Assembly (NCBI GenBank): GCA_037443645.1
Contig: JBBINY010000004.1
Location: 1-64,000, forward strand
Direction of reading: 5' to 3'
Source: UBA2336 sp037443645
GTDB lineage: Bacteria > Bacteroidota > Bacteroidia > Cytophagales > Cyclobacteriaceae
Length of the DNA: 64,000 bases
Shown here: in pieces, positions 16,451-25,021 of the stretch
Layout of the letters: each line of letters starts with the position of its first letter
Position numbering within the stretch: position 1 is the stretch's first letter
The notes under the pieces: generated by a model
What the model was told of the DNA's origin: nothing
The model's input: only the letters and a program-made list of their open reading frames with translations
Database searches by the model: none
Translations under genes and position numbers: made by a program

Positions 16451-16957
16451 ATGAGAAGACTAATTGAACTGATGCTTATGCTGCTGGTAGCTGTGCCGTT
16501 ACTTGCGCAGGAAGAGCAGATAAAAGACCTGAAAGCTCAGGAGAAAATAAAGGCTGCCCGTACTGCTTATATTACCGAACGGCTGGGGCTTACACCGGAA
16601 GAAGCTGAAAAATTCTGGCCGGTGTATCGGGAATTCTCAACCAAGAGAGTCGCTTTAAAAACTGAGTTTGAAAATGCCCGGAGGAATCCCGACCCGAAAC
16701 GAACTCAGGAGGAGAACGAACGGTACCTGCTGGACCTGAATTTTCAACTGAAACAACGTGAGTTGGATTTGGAAAAAGAATATTCCGGGCGCATACTCAA
16801 CACCATATCGCCACAAAAACTTATGGCTCTGCGCCAGGCCGAGCAGGATTTCCGGAACATGATCATTAAACAAATTCAGCAGCGGCAACTGCAGGAACAA
16901 CGCAGGCAACAGTTCCAGGAACGGAATGAACAACGCCTGCGCCAACGAAACAACTAA
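16451..16957 (+). CDS. Spy/CpxP-like exported protein
   Basis: 168 residues with a signal peptide (MRRLIELMLMLLVAVPLLAQ). The mature part is helical and charged, with an LTPEEAEKFWPVYREF block of the LTxxQ-like type seen in periplasmic Spy/CpxP-related and metal-resistance proteins, then heptad-like segments and a Gln/Arg-rich tail (QQRQLQEQRRQQF). Predicted envelope chaperone or stress sensor. It is 9 bp after the putative anti-sigma gene and 6 bp before a beta-barrel gene, so co-transcription under the ECF sigma factor is likely. Confidence 0.7.
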   Translation: MRRLIELMLMLLVAVPLLAQEEQIKDLKAQEKIKAARTAYITERLGLTPEEAEKFWPVYREFSTKRVALKTEFENARRNPDPKRTQEENERYLLDLNFQLKQRELDLEKEYSGRILNTISPQKLMALRQAEQDFRNMIIKQIQQRQLQEQRRQQFQERNEQRLRQRNN

Positions 16958-16963
16958 TAATGG

Positions 16964-17884
16964 ATGCGGCAGTGTAGACGTTGGCTGATTCTCTGTATAT
17001 TATCAGCGTCTTGGGGATCATATGCCCAGGACGCTGATTCATTACTTATACACCCTGATTCTATCCTTACCTACAGCGACTCTCTGAATATTTTTAAGCT
17101 TATTGACAGCCTGCTTTCCTTGCCTGAAAATAGAGCCACCTCTCAGATTGGTTTTCGGTTATCCTACAACAGCAATGTGCTTTCAGCCGGACGCACAATG
17201 GGCATTGATCAATTCGGGCTTGCCCCCGGGATATCCTACTATCACAAAACCGGGCTGTATGCCGATGCGTCATTTTACTGGAGCAAGGACTTTGAGCCCA
17301 GGTACTACCTCACCATACTATCAGCTGGATACATGCATGCGTTTTCAAAAAACTTGTCGGTCATTGCCAGTTACGACCGGTACTTTTACCGGTTCGATGA
17401 GGATTTCACGCCCTATGAAAACGCACTGTCCATATCTCCTTTTCTTGATTTTAAATATGTAACCCTGCGTTTCGATTATGCATTCTATTTTGGCGATCAG
17501 CAGGCACACCGGCTAATGCCATCGGTAAGCGCTAACCTTGAAAAGAAAGAAATACTCGGACTAAACAAAATCTCCTTTATGCCTGGCATCTTTGTGCTGA
17601 TGGGTAACGAGCAAATAACCGAACTGATACTTCCGCAAACCCCGGCTCAATGGATTGTGGCCTGGATAAAAATACGCAACGGACTACCCTGGTACACCCT
17701 CGAAACCCATAACGTATTCGGTATAATGAATTATGCATTTACCGCCCCACTCTATATCCATTTCAAAAGCTGGACGTTCTCAGTTAGTTATGCCTACAAC
17801 ATACCCAAAGCCCTGGAAGGTGAAACCCTCACCTTGCCGGAAAGCGGATTTCTCAGCAAGCAATACCTATCTTCTTTCCCTTAA
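16964..17884 (+). CDS. Predicted outer-membrane beta-barrel protein, unknown family
   Basis: 306 residues with a signal peptide (cleavage near GSYAQDA). The mature protein has alternating aromatic/polar strands (e.g. LYADASFYWSKDF, YYLTILSAGYMHAF, WTFSVSYAYNIP), consistent with a transmembrane beta-barrel. I do not recognise a named family. As the last gene of the sigma/anti-sigma/Spy-like run it may be a target or an envelope component monitored by that system. Confidence 0.65.
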   Translation: MRQCRRWLILCILSASWGSYAQDADSLLIHPDSILTYSDSLNIFKLIDSLLSLPENRATSQIGFRLSYNSNVLSAGRTMGIDQFGLAPGISYYHKTGLYADASFYWSKDFEPRYYLTILSAGYMHAFSKNLSVIASYDRYFYRFDEDFTPYENALSISPFLDFKYVTLRFDYAFYFGDQQAHRLMPSVSANLEKKEILGLNKISFMPGIFVLMGNEQITELILPQTPAQWIVAWIKIRNGLPWYTLETHNVFGIMNYAFTAPLYIHFKSWTFSVSYAYNIPKALEGETLTLPESGFLSKQYLSSFP

Positions 17885-17899
17885 GCGCAAAAAGCCGGC

Positions 17900-17930
17900 T
17901 TTGTAAAATCCACCGTGTTTGAATATTTTG
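17900..17930 (+). promoter_or_regulatory. Putative promoter of the M1 peptidase gene
   Basis: TTTG at 17900-17903 is followed after 20 bp by TATTTTG at 17924-17930, a near match to the Bacteroidota TTTG-N19-TAnnTTTG promoter, 22 bp before the ATG at 17953. Confidence 0.45.
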
Positions 17931-17952
17931 CTCCGGCTTAACCTCAATCATC

Positions 17953-19812
17953 ATGCGAATTATTGGAGCATTCCCCTTTGTATTATTTTCCGTTTGTCTT
18001 TTCGCCCAGGATTACCGGTGGCAGCAGCGCGCTGAGTACTCCATGGATGTTCGGTTGGATGTAAAAACACACAAAGTAACCGGCATGCAAAAACTGATCT
18101 ACACAAATAATTCACCCGATACCTTACGAAAAGTATACTATCATTTGTACTTCAATGCGTTCCAGCCCGGAAGTATGATGGATGTTCGTTCACGCTCCAT
18201 TGCCGATCCGGACGGACGGGTAACTGACAGGATCTCAAAACTCAAGGATGATGAAATCGGATATCAGCATATTGAAAGCCTCAAGCAAGACGGTAAGGAT
18301 ATTTCGTGGAAAGTAAACGGAACCATTCTGGAGGTTGAACTTGCTAAGCCGTTGCTGCCTAAAACAAAGACTACCTTCGACATGAAATTTGAATCGCAGG
18401 TGCCTGTTCAAATCAGGCGCTCCGGAAGAAACAATCGCGAAGGAATAGCTTACTCCATGACCCAATGGTATCCTAAACTAGCTGAATACGATTTCCAGGG
18501 ATGGCATGCCTACCAATACGTAGCGCGGGAATTTCACGGAGTGTGGGGAGATTTTGATGTTAAAATAACCATGGACCCGGCTTTTATTATTGGCGGAACA
18601 GGTAAACTTCAAAACCCGGATAAGGTGGGCCACGGTTACGAAAAACCGGGTACCAAAGTAACGCGGCCCGCAGGCGAACTGACCTGGCACTTTATCGCAA
18701 AGAATGTAATCGACTTTGCATGGGCTGCCGACCCCGACTACACACATACGCAGGTGCAGGTACCTGATGGACCCGAAGTACACTTTCTGTTCCAGAAAAA
18801 TGAAAAGACTTCCGATAACTGGAAGAAGCTTGAAGAATATGTGGTAAAACACTTCCAGTTTATGAATCGCACCTTCGGCAAGTACCCGTATGACGTATAC
18901 TCAGTTATTCAGGGTGGTGATGGCGGCATGGAATACCCCATGTGCACACTCATTCTTGGGGAAGGAAACTTTAATGGCCTTGCCGGAACAGCTATTCACG
19001 AAATATGCCATAGCTGGTACCAGGGGGTGCTGGCATCCAATGAATCACTCTATCCCTGGATGGACGAGGGCTTTACAACCTTCGCAACCGATGAATCACT
19101 GGCGTTGATAACAAATACCAACACCGATAACCCGCATGGCTTAACCTATGCCGGCTATTTTAACCTTGTTCGCAGCGGGCTTCAGGAACCAATAAGTCAA
19201 CATTCCGACCATTATACTACAAATCGCGCCTACGGAACAGCCGCCTACAACATGGGCAGCATGCTGCTTAACCAGGTAAAATACATTATTGGCGCTGACA
19301 ACTTTTACAGGGGCATGCGCAATTATTACAATGCATGGAAGTTTAAACACCCTGAACCCAATGATTTCATCCGCATTATGGAAAAGACTTCCGGTATGCA
19401 CCTGCGCTGGTTTTTGAGTTATTGGGTAAACACAACCAAGCGTATAGATTACGTAGTTAAAAGCATCATGGAGCGGGATAAAACAACGTTCATTATGGTT
19501 GAGCGCATTGGCGAGTTGCCAATGCCTGTTGAACTGCTGGTTACCTACCGGGATGGGTCACGGGAATTATACTACATGCCGATAAACGAAACGGCAGGAA
19601 ACAAACCGGAAGAAGATAAATCACTAAAACGCATTACCCTTGAACCATGGCCCTGGGTTAATCCAACCTACACCATGGCCATTGGCAGGCCTTCGGCAGA
19701 GATTGCAGCCATTGAGATTGACCCCTCGTTACGCATGGCTGATATTGACCGCAAAAACAACAAGGTTGATGTCTCCAAAGATTTAAAGGCCTATACTAAC
19801 CCAACGCGGTAA
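17953..19812 (+). CDS. Exported M1-family zinc metallopeptidase
   Basis: 619 residues with a signal peptide (MRIIGAFPFVLFSVCLFAQ). The N-terminal half is the beta-rich domain of M1 aminopeptidases. The catalytic site is TAIHEICHSW (HExxH), followed after the usual gap by WMDEGFTTFATDE with the third zinc-ligand Glu. The substrate-binding element appears as GDGGMEYPMC in place of classical GAMEN. The tail resembles other Bacteroidota exported M1 peptidases of about 620 residues. Likely role is peptide degradation in the periplasm or outside the cell. It stands alone between a beta-barrel gene and ligA, with its own likely promoter. Confidence 0.88.
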   Translation: MRIIGAFPFVLFSVCLFAQDYRWQQRAEYSMDVRLDVKTHKVTGMQKLIYTNNSPDTLRKVYYHLYFNAFQPGSMMDVRSRSIADPDGRVTDRISKLKDDEIGYQHIESLKQDGKDISWKVNGTILEVELAKPLLPKTKTTFDMKFESQVPVQIRRSGRNNREGIAYSMTQWYPKLAEYDFQGWHAYQYVAREFHGVWGDFDVKITMDPAFIIGGTGKLQNPDKVGHGYEKPGTKVTRPAGELTWHFIAKNVIDFAWAADPDYTHTQVQVPDGPEVHFLFQKNEKTSDNWKKLEEYVVKHFQFMNRTFGKYPYDVYSVIQGGDGGMEYPMCTLILGEGNFNGLAGTAIHEICHSWYQGVLASNESLYPWMDEGFTTFATDESLALITNTNTDNPHGLTYAGYFNLVRSGLQEPISQHSDHYTTNRAYGTAAYNMGSMLLNQVKYIIGADNFYRGMRNYYNAWKFKHPEPNDFIRIMEKTSGMHLRWFLSYWVNTTKRIDYVVKSIMERDKTTFIMVERIGELPMPVELLVTYRDGSRELYYMPINETAGNKPEEDKSLKRITLEPWPWVNPTYTMAIGRPSAEIAAIEIDPSLRMADIDRKNNKVDVSKDLKAYTNPTR

Positions 19813-19860
19813 TGGTGAACTGATTTACCGTATTTTCGCCTTTGCAAAGCTATCAGCCCA

Positions 19861-21888
19861 ATGACCGTTGAACAGGCCCGGAAGGAAATTCAGGATCTCA
19901 CAGCCAAAATCAATCATCACAACGATCTGTACTATCAGCAGCATCGCACAGAAATAAGCGACTATGAATTTGATCAGTTGCTTGAACAATTGATCGCCCT
20001 GGAAGCAAAGTTCCCGCACCTTAAGGCCGTTGACTCGCCCAGCCAGCGGGTAGGAGGAACAATAACCAGGGAATTCAAAACAGTGAATCATCAGTATCCG
20101 ATGCTTTCACTGGGAAACACGTACTCCCACCAGGAACTTGAGGAATTTGACAGCCGTGTTGCTAAAGGCCTTAATGGTGCACCCTACGAATATTTTTGCG
20201 AATTGAAATTTGATGGTGTATCAATCAGTCTCATTTACGAAGATGGTCTTCTGGTACGAGGGGTAACACGGGGTGATGGCGTTCGGGGCGATGATGTGAC
20301 AATCAATATCAAAACCATCCGCTCAATTCCCCTACGTGTGGCCGGCAAAAACGTACCGAAACATTTTGAAGTACGGGGTGAAGTTTTTATGCCCAAAGCT
20401 GTTTTCGGGCAATTGAATAAGGAGCGGGAAGATATTGGTGAAGAACGCTATGCAAACGCACGAAACACAGCCTCCGGAACACTCAAAATGCAGGATTCAT
20501 CCATAGTAGCCCAGCGTAAACTGGATTGCTTTGTTTATTACCTGTTGGGCGACCGGCTGGGTATACAAACCCATGAAGAAGGAATAAAACTGCTGGAGCA
20601 ATGGAAATTTTGTGTATCGCCTACCTACGGAAAATGCAAGACCATCAACGATGTTTACGCCTATATAAATAGTTGGGAAACCAAACGAGACGATCTGCCC
20701 CTTGAAACCGATGGGGTTGTGATCAAGGTTAACCGGCTCGATCAGCAGGAGCTATTGGGTTTCACCGCAAAAAGCCCCCGCTGGGCAATTGCCTACAAAT
20801 ACAAGGCACAATCCGTAACTACACAACTTAAAGACATTACATACCAGGTCGGGAGAACCGGGGCAGTAACGCCAGTGGCCGAACTGGAACCGGTTTTTCT
20901 GTCAGGCACAACGGTAAAAAGGGCATCCCTGCATAATGCAAATGAAATTGCGCGATTGGAACTTCACCTTGGTGATTATGTTTTTGTGGAAAAGGGCGGA
21001 GAGATAATCCCAAAGGTAACCGGTGTTGACCTGGCCAGGCGAAAGAGCAACACCCAACCGGTTTCCTACATTACCCGGTGCCCTGAATGCAATACGCCAC
21101 TTGTCAGGGTTGAAGGAGAGGCCGCACACTATTGTCCGAATGCAAATGGATGCCCCCCTCAGCTAAAAGGACGGATTGAACACTTCATCCAACGCAAAGC
21201 GATGGATATCGATTCGCTCGGCTACCGCACCATCGAACAACTATACGATTTGGGATTAGTTAAAAGTCCTGCCGATTTGTACGACCTGAGCCTTGACGAT
21301 TTACTTAAGCTCGAAGGCTTCAAACAGAAATCTGCTGGAAACGTATTGGCCGGAATTGAACACTCTAAAAGCGCACCATTTGAAAACGTTCTGTTTGCAA
21401 TTGGTATCCGCTATGTCGGTAAAACAGTGGCCGAAAAACTGGCCCGTTATTTCGGCTCCATCGACAAGCTGATGGCGGCAACCGATGAGGAATTGCTTAA
21501 AGCTCCTGAAGTAGGAGAAAAAATCGCACAAAGCGTGAGGCATTTCTTTACTAACCCTGAAAACAGGCGTGAAATTGATCGCTTTAAAAAAGCGGGGCTT
21601 CAATTTGAAAGTGCAGAGAAGTCTGTAAAAATAGAAAGCAATATCTTGGCCGATAAATCCTTTGTCATCTCAGGAGTGTTTCAAAACTATGAGCGCGATG
21701 AACTCAAGGATGTTATCCTTAAAAATGGAGGGCGGGTACTGTCGGCTGTATCCGGAAAATTAGATTACTTAGTGGCCGGAGAAAACATGGGTCCGGCAAA
21801 GCGCGAAAAAGCCGAGAAACTTGGCGTTGCCATCATCTCTGAAAAGGAATTTGAAGCCTTGCTTAAAGGAAATATACCAGCGAAATGA
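19861..21888 (+). CDS. ligA: NAD-dependent DNA ligase
   Basis: 675 residues, full length for LigA. The adenylation domain carries the KxDG motif ELKFDGVS with Lys116. The OB fold (AYKYKAQSVTTQLKDITYQVGRTG), the four-Cys zinc finger (CPECNTPLVRVEGEAAHYC / NGCPP), helix-hairpin-helix repeats and a C-terminal BRCT domain (about 595-675) follow in order. It seals nicks in replication and repair using NAD+. The stop overlaps the start of the next small gene by 4 bp (ATGA), so the two are translationally coupled. Confidence 0.97.
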   Translation: MTVEQARKEIQDLTAKINHHNDLYYQQHRTEISDYEFDQLLEQLIALEAKFPHLKAVDSPSQRVGGTITREFKTVNHQYPMLSLGNTYSHQELEEFDSRVAKGLNGAPYEYFCELKFDGVSISLIYEDGLLVRGVTRGDGVRGDDVTINIKTIRSIPLRVAGKNVPKHFEVRGEVFMPKAVFGQLNKEREDIGEERYANARNTASGTLKMQDSSIVAQRKLDCFVYYLLGDRLGIQTHEEGIKLLEQWKFCVSPTYGKCKTINDVYAYINSWETKRDDLPLETDGVVIKVNRLDQQELLGFTAKSPRWAIAYKYKAQSVTTQLKDITYQVGRTGAVTPVAELEPVFLSGTTVKRASLHNANEIARLELHLGDYVFVEKGGEIIPKVTGVDLARRKSNTQPVSYITRCPECNTPLVRVEGEAAHYCPNANGCPPQLKGRIEHFIQRKAMDIDSLGYRTIEQLYDLGLVKSPADLYDLSLDDLLKLEGFKQKSAGNVLAGIEHSKSAPFENVLFAIGIRYVGKTVAEKLARYFGSIDKLMAATDEELLKAPEVGEKIAQSVRHFFTNPENRREIDRFKKAGLQFESAEKSVKIESNILADKSFVISGVFQNYERDELKDVILKNGGRVLSAVSGKLDYLVAGENMGPAKREKAEKLGVAIISEKEFEALLKGNIPAK

Positions 21889-22391
21889 AGATTAGTTTTT
21901 TAAAAGGAAGAATTGCGAGGCAATTGCTGAAAAACAAGGTCGAGCGAAGCAGCATTCCTTACAAAAAGGCGCAATTGGTTGGCGTCATTTTTACGGTTAA
22001 CGACCGGCAAAAACACGATCAGGTGAAGGAGTTTATCCATAAACTGGAGCAGGATGGAAAGAAAGTGAGGGTAATGAGTTTTCTGCCGGATAAAAAGGAA
22101 AACCATGAGTTTCTTTTCGATTTTTTTTCACTTAAGGATGTATCCGTATGGGGTAAAATCAACTCGCCACAGGCACTTGAGTTCTGCGAAACTCCGTTTG
22201 ATTACCTGTACTACCTCGATACCGAACCAAACCCTTGTATTCTGTACCTGCTGGCCCGAAGCAAGGCAAAGTGCCGCGTTGGGCGGTTTTGGATAACCGG
22301 TGAGCCCTATTTTGAACTGATGCTGGACAGCGCAGAAACCACACGAAGCCTGATCGATGGAATATACAGGTATGCGATGCAATTGAAATAA
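21885..22391 (+). CDS. Conserved Bacteroidota protein (DUF6913-like)
   Basis: 168 residues, basic N-terminus (KISFLKGRIARQLLKN), no signal peptide. Landmarks are VGVIFTVNDRQKHDQVKEFIHKL, VMSFLPDKKENHEF, FDYLYYLDTEPNPCILYLLARSKAKCRVG and a final helix. It resembles a small Bacteroidota family I recall as DUF6913; function unknown. The gene overlaps ligA by 4 bp and precedes dapA by 42 bp, so ligA, this gene and perhaps dapA are one transcript. Confidence 0.65.
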   Translation: MKISFLKGRIARQLLKNKVERSSIPYKKAQLVGVIFTVNDRQKHDQVKEFIHKLEQDGKKVRVMSFLPDKKENHEFLFDFFSLKDVSVWGKINSPQALEFCETPFDYLYYLDTEPNPCILYLLARSKAKCRVGRFWITGEPYFELMLDSAETTRSLIDGIYRYAMQLK

Positions 22392-22433
22392 GATAAATTA
22401 CGCAAGCCTATTATTGAGATTAAATTCAAACCG

Positions 22434-23318
22434 ATGAAAAAACTGGAAGGAACCGGAGTGGCGTTGGTTACGCCTTTTACCAGGAACCACGCCATTGACT
22501 ATCCCGCACTAAAGCGATTACTTAACCACACCGCAACGGGTGTTGACTACTATGTGGTAATGGGCACCACCGGGGAATCGGTTACCATAACGGCCGATGA
22601 GAAAAAGAAAGTGCTACAATTTATAAAGCAAAACAACACGGCTAAACTCCCTATTGTGTACGGCATTGGCGGAAACGATACACAAGCCGTGTTGGACACG
22701 ATCAGGAATACGGACTTAAAAGGTGTTGATGCTATTCTTTCTGTGAGTCCGTATTACAACAAGCCTTCGCAGGAAGGAATTTATCAGCATTTTAAAGCCA
22801 TTGCTGACGCTTCTCCGCTTCCCATTATCCTGTATAACGTTCCGGGCCGGACATCCTCCAACCTGACGGCTGAGACCACATTGCGCCTGGCAACCCACAA
22901 AAACATCATTGGCATAAAAGAAGCTTCAGGAAACCTTGAACAATGTATGCGTATTGCTAAAAGTAAACCGAAAGATTTCCTGCTCATCTCAGGCGATGAC
23001 CTGCTCACCGTGCCTATTTATGCGATTGGTGGAAAAGGCGTTATTTCCGTATTGGCCAACGCCTTGCCGGTGGTATTTAAAAAAATGAAGGAATCTTCGT
23101 TTGCCGGAAATTACGAGCAGGCGTGCCTGCACCAGTTTTCCTTGCTGGAAATAAATGGGCCGATGTACGAAGAAAGTAACCCGGTCGGAATCAAACAGGT
23201 TTTGCATGAGTTTGGAGTATGTGAAAATCACGTACGGCTGCCACTGGTGTCTGCTTCAGAAGCACTTCAGAAAAAAATACGGGTAATCCTTAAAGCTCAA
23301 AAAATGAAAAAAGGATAA
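22434..23318 (+). CDS. dapA: 4-hydroxy-tetrahydrodipicolinate synthase
   Basis: 294 residues, standard DapA length. MGTTGES carries the active-site Thr pair (T45/T46), ILYNVPGRT contains the catalytic Tyr134, and GIKEASGN contains the Schiff-base Lys162. It condenses pyruvate with aspartate semialdehyde in the lysine/diaminopimelate pathway, feeding peptidoglycan. A perfect bidirectional terminator overlaps the stop codon. Confidence 0.95.
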   Translation: MKKLEGTGVALVTPFTRNHAIDYPALKRLLNHTATGVDYYVVMGTTGESVTITADEKKKVLQFIKQNNTAKLPIVYGIGGNDTQAVLDTIRNTDLKGVDAILSVSPYYNKPSQEGIYQHFKAIADASPLPIILYNVPGRTSSNLTAETTLRLATHKNIIGIKEASGNLEQCMRIAKSKPKDFLLISGDDLLTVPIYAIGGKGVISVLANALPVVFKKMKESSFAGNYEQACLHQFSLLEINGPMYEESNPVGIKQVLHEFGVCENHVRLPLVSASEALQKKIRVILKAQKMKKG

Positions 23319-23336
23319 CCACAAGGTTATCCTTTT
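23309..23336. terminator. Bidirectional terminator between dapA and the histone-H1-like gene
   Basis: Perfect 12-bp inverted repeat AAAAGGATAACC / GGTTATCCTTTT with loop ACAA, overlapping the dapA stop codon and lying 28 bp past the stop of the convergent small gene. The A/T arms serve both directions. Confidence 0.8.
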
Positions 23337-23364
23337 CATTATACAGGTTTAGGTTTGAAAAAAC

Positions 23365-23541
23365 TTATGCCTTGTTCTTGAGCTCCTGAACCTCTCCACG
23401 GATCAGCTGAGCCATATTTTTCAGCTCCTGCATTCCCTTTCTAAGACGGGTTCCGGCAGCACTGTTGCCTTTGTTATAAAACTTATCAGCATCGTTTTCC
23501 AGTGAAGAAATGAGGTTTTTGAGTTCTTGAAATTTTTGCAT
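23365..23541 (-). CDS. Small histone-H1-like protein
   Basis: 58 residues from the ATG at 23541; an upstream TTG at 23583 is in frame but unlikely. The sequence (MQKFQELKNLISSLENDADK, then YNKGNSAAGTRLRKGMQELK, then NMAQLIRGEVQELKNKA) matches the short histone-H1-like protein common in Bacteroidota, with the typical GNxAAGTRxRKxMQELK core. It is predicted helical, basic and cytoplasmic, possibly nucleoid-associated. The lone gene has its own likely promoter and terminator, which fits strong independent expression. DNA binding has not been shown for this sequence. Confidence 0.8.
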   Translation of the reverse strand: MQKFQELKNLISSLENDADKFYNKGNSAAGTRLRKGMQELKNMAQLIRGEVQELKNKA

Positions 23542-23587
23542 TGTCCTGATATTTAAATGGTTAAATGGATTTTCGTAGGCCAATTTA

Positions 23588-23614
23588 AGTAAAAACCTAA
23601 AAAATCAACTCAAA
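23588..23614 (-). promoter_or_regulatory. Putative promoter of the histone-H1-like gene
   Basis: Read on the minus strand: TTTG (23614-23611), exactly 19 bp, then TACT (23591-23588). The -33 element and spacing match the Bacteroidota consensus; the -7 box is only partial (TACTTAAA against TAnnTTTG). Confidence 0.35.
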
Positions 23615-23626
23615 AAGGCATTTTTT

Positions 23627-24883
23627 TTATAGGGTCTTTGTAACCGTGACCAATTCCTCACTCCGGTAGAACCCACTGTCAAGTTTGCTTTTCAGGGCCG
23701 AAAAGGCTTCCAGCGTGCGGTTCACGTCTTCGAGAGTATGTACGGCTGTAGGTATGATCCGGAACATGATAACATCCTTAGGCACAACCGGATAGATCAC
23801 AACGGAGCAGAAGATATGGAAGTTCTCACGCAAGTCCATGGCCATATTGGCGGCCTCACCTACTCCCCCCTTAAATAAAACGGGGGTCACCGGTGATGAG
23901 GTTAACCCGATGTTAAAGCCCCGGGCCTTCAGGCCCTCCTGCATTGCCCTTACAATCTTCCACAAATTGGCCTTCAAGTCAGGCTCTGTTCTCAGCAATT
24001 CTAGGCGCTTAATGGCTCCTATAACCAACGGCATCGGAAGGCTCTTAGCATAAATTTGCGAACGTAAAGAATACCGCAAGTATTTGATAATGCGCTTATC
24101 TCCTCCAACAAATGCTCCGATACTCGCCATTGATTTGGCGAAGGTCGAGAAATACAAATCGATCTGATCCTGAACCCCTTGTTCTTCACCTGTTCCTGCA
24201 CCGGTTTTTCCCATTGTTCCAAAACCATGGGCATCGTCAACAAACAAGCGGAAGTTGTATTTATCCTTAAGCGCAACCACACCTTTCAAGTCACCCTGAC
24301 GCCCTGACATTCCGAAAACACCTTCGGTGATTACAAGAATCCCACCGCCTGTTTCTTCGGCAAGTTTAGTGGCCCGCTGAAGCTGCTTTTCAAGGCTGTT
24401 CATGTCGTTGTGCAAGTACACAAAACGCTTCCCCATATGAAGGCGAACACCATCAATAATACAGGCATGCGATTCGGCATCGTAAACAATAACATCCTTC
24501 CGGTCAACCAGCGCATCAATTATGGATACAACTCCCTGATAGCCGTAATTCAATAACATTACGTCTTCCTTTCCGATGAAGGCGGCCAATTGCTTTTCCA
24601 ACTCAATATGATGGATCGAATTACCTGACATCATCCGTGCACCCATTGGGTGGCCAAGGCCATAGTGTGCTGAAGCTTCGGCATCCACCCTGCGCACTTC
24701 GGGGTGATTGGCAAGTCCTAAGTAGTTATTCAGGCTCCAGTTAAGCACAGGCTTACCCATGAAATTCATGTGTGGCCCTATATCTCCCTCCAGTTTAGGG
24801 AAAAAGAAGTAATCATCGGGTAAATGCGCATACTTGGCCAGAGGACCGGCCTCCATTTTAAGCTTGTCAAATAAGTCAATCAT
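23627..24883 (-). CDS. Serine palmitoyltransferase-like PLP alpha-oxoamine synthase
   Basis: 418 residues from the ATG at 24883 (start MIDLFDKLKMEAGPL). It belongs to the alpha-oxoamine synthase group: NNYLGLANHPEV, MGARMMSGN, DAESHACIIDG, FVDDAHGFGTMG with the PLP-ring Asp and His, and YFSTFAKSMASIGAF with the Schiff-base Lys. The sequence style resembles the Bacteroidota serine palmitoyltransferase, which joins L-serine to an acyl-CoA as the first step of sphingolipid synthesis. Glycine C-acetyltransferase and 8-amino-7-oxononanoate synthase are the alternatives; no biotin or threonine-catabolism gene is nearby. The serine genes at 12-15 kb would supply substrate, but that link is inferred. 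Confidence 0.75.
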   Translation of the reverse strand: MIDLFDKLKMEAGPLAKYAHLPDDYFFFPKLEGDIGPHMNFMGKPVLNWSLNNYLGLANHPEVRRVDAEASAHYGLGHPMGARMMSGNSIHHIELEKQLAAFIGKEDVMLLNYGYQGVVSIIDALVDRKDVIVYDAESHACIIDGVRLHMGKRFVYLHNDMNSLEKQLQRATKLAEETGGGILVITEGVFGMSGRQGDLKGVVALKDKYNFRLFVDDAHGFGTMGKTGAGTGEEQGVQDQIDLYFSTFAKSMASIGAFVGGDKRIIKYLRYSLRSQIYAKSLPMPLVIGAIKRLELLRTEPDLKANLWKIVRAMQEGLKARGFNIGLTSSPVTPVLFKGGVGEAANMAMDLRENFHIFCSVVIYPVVPKDVIMFRIIPTAVHTLEDVNRTLEAFSALKSKLDSGFYRSEELVTVTKTL

Positions 24884-25021
24884 GTTATTTATCGGTGTTA
24901 AAATTGCGGCAAAAATAACCAAAAAAGCCTACTTCCAAGCATCACCCGCCAACTTGTAGGGCGTTGACCTGGGTTGGCGCAACCGTTTTAATTCATTAGC
25001 ATTGCATCGTTTCATTTTTTA

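Noticed and set aside
17885..17900. AAAGCCGGCTTT as terminator of the barrel gene
   Set aside because: The palindrome has no room for a loop and is followed by only a weak T stretch.
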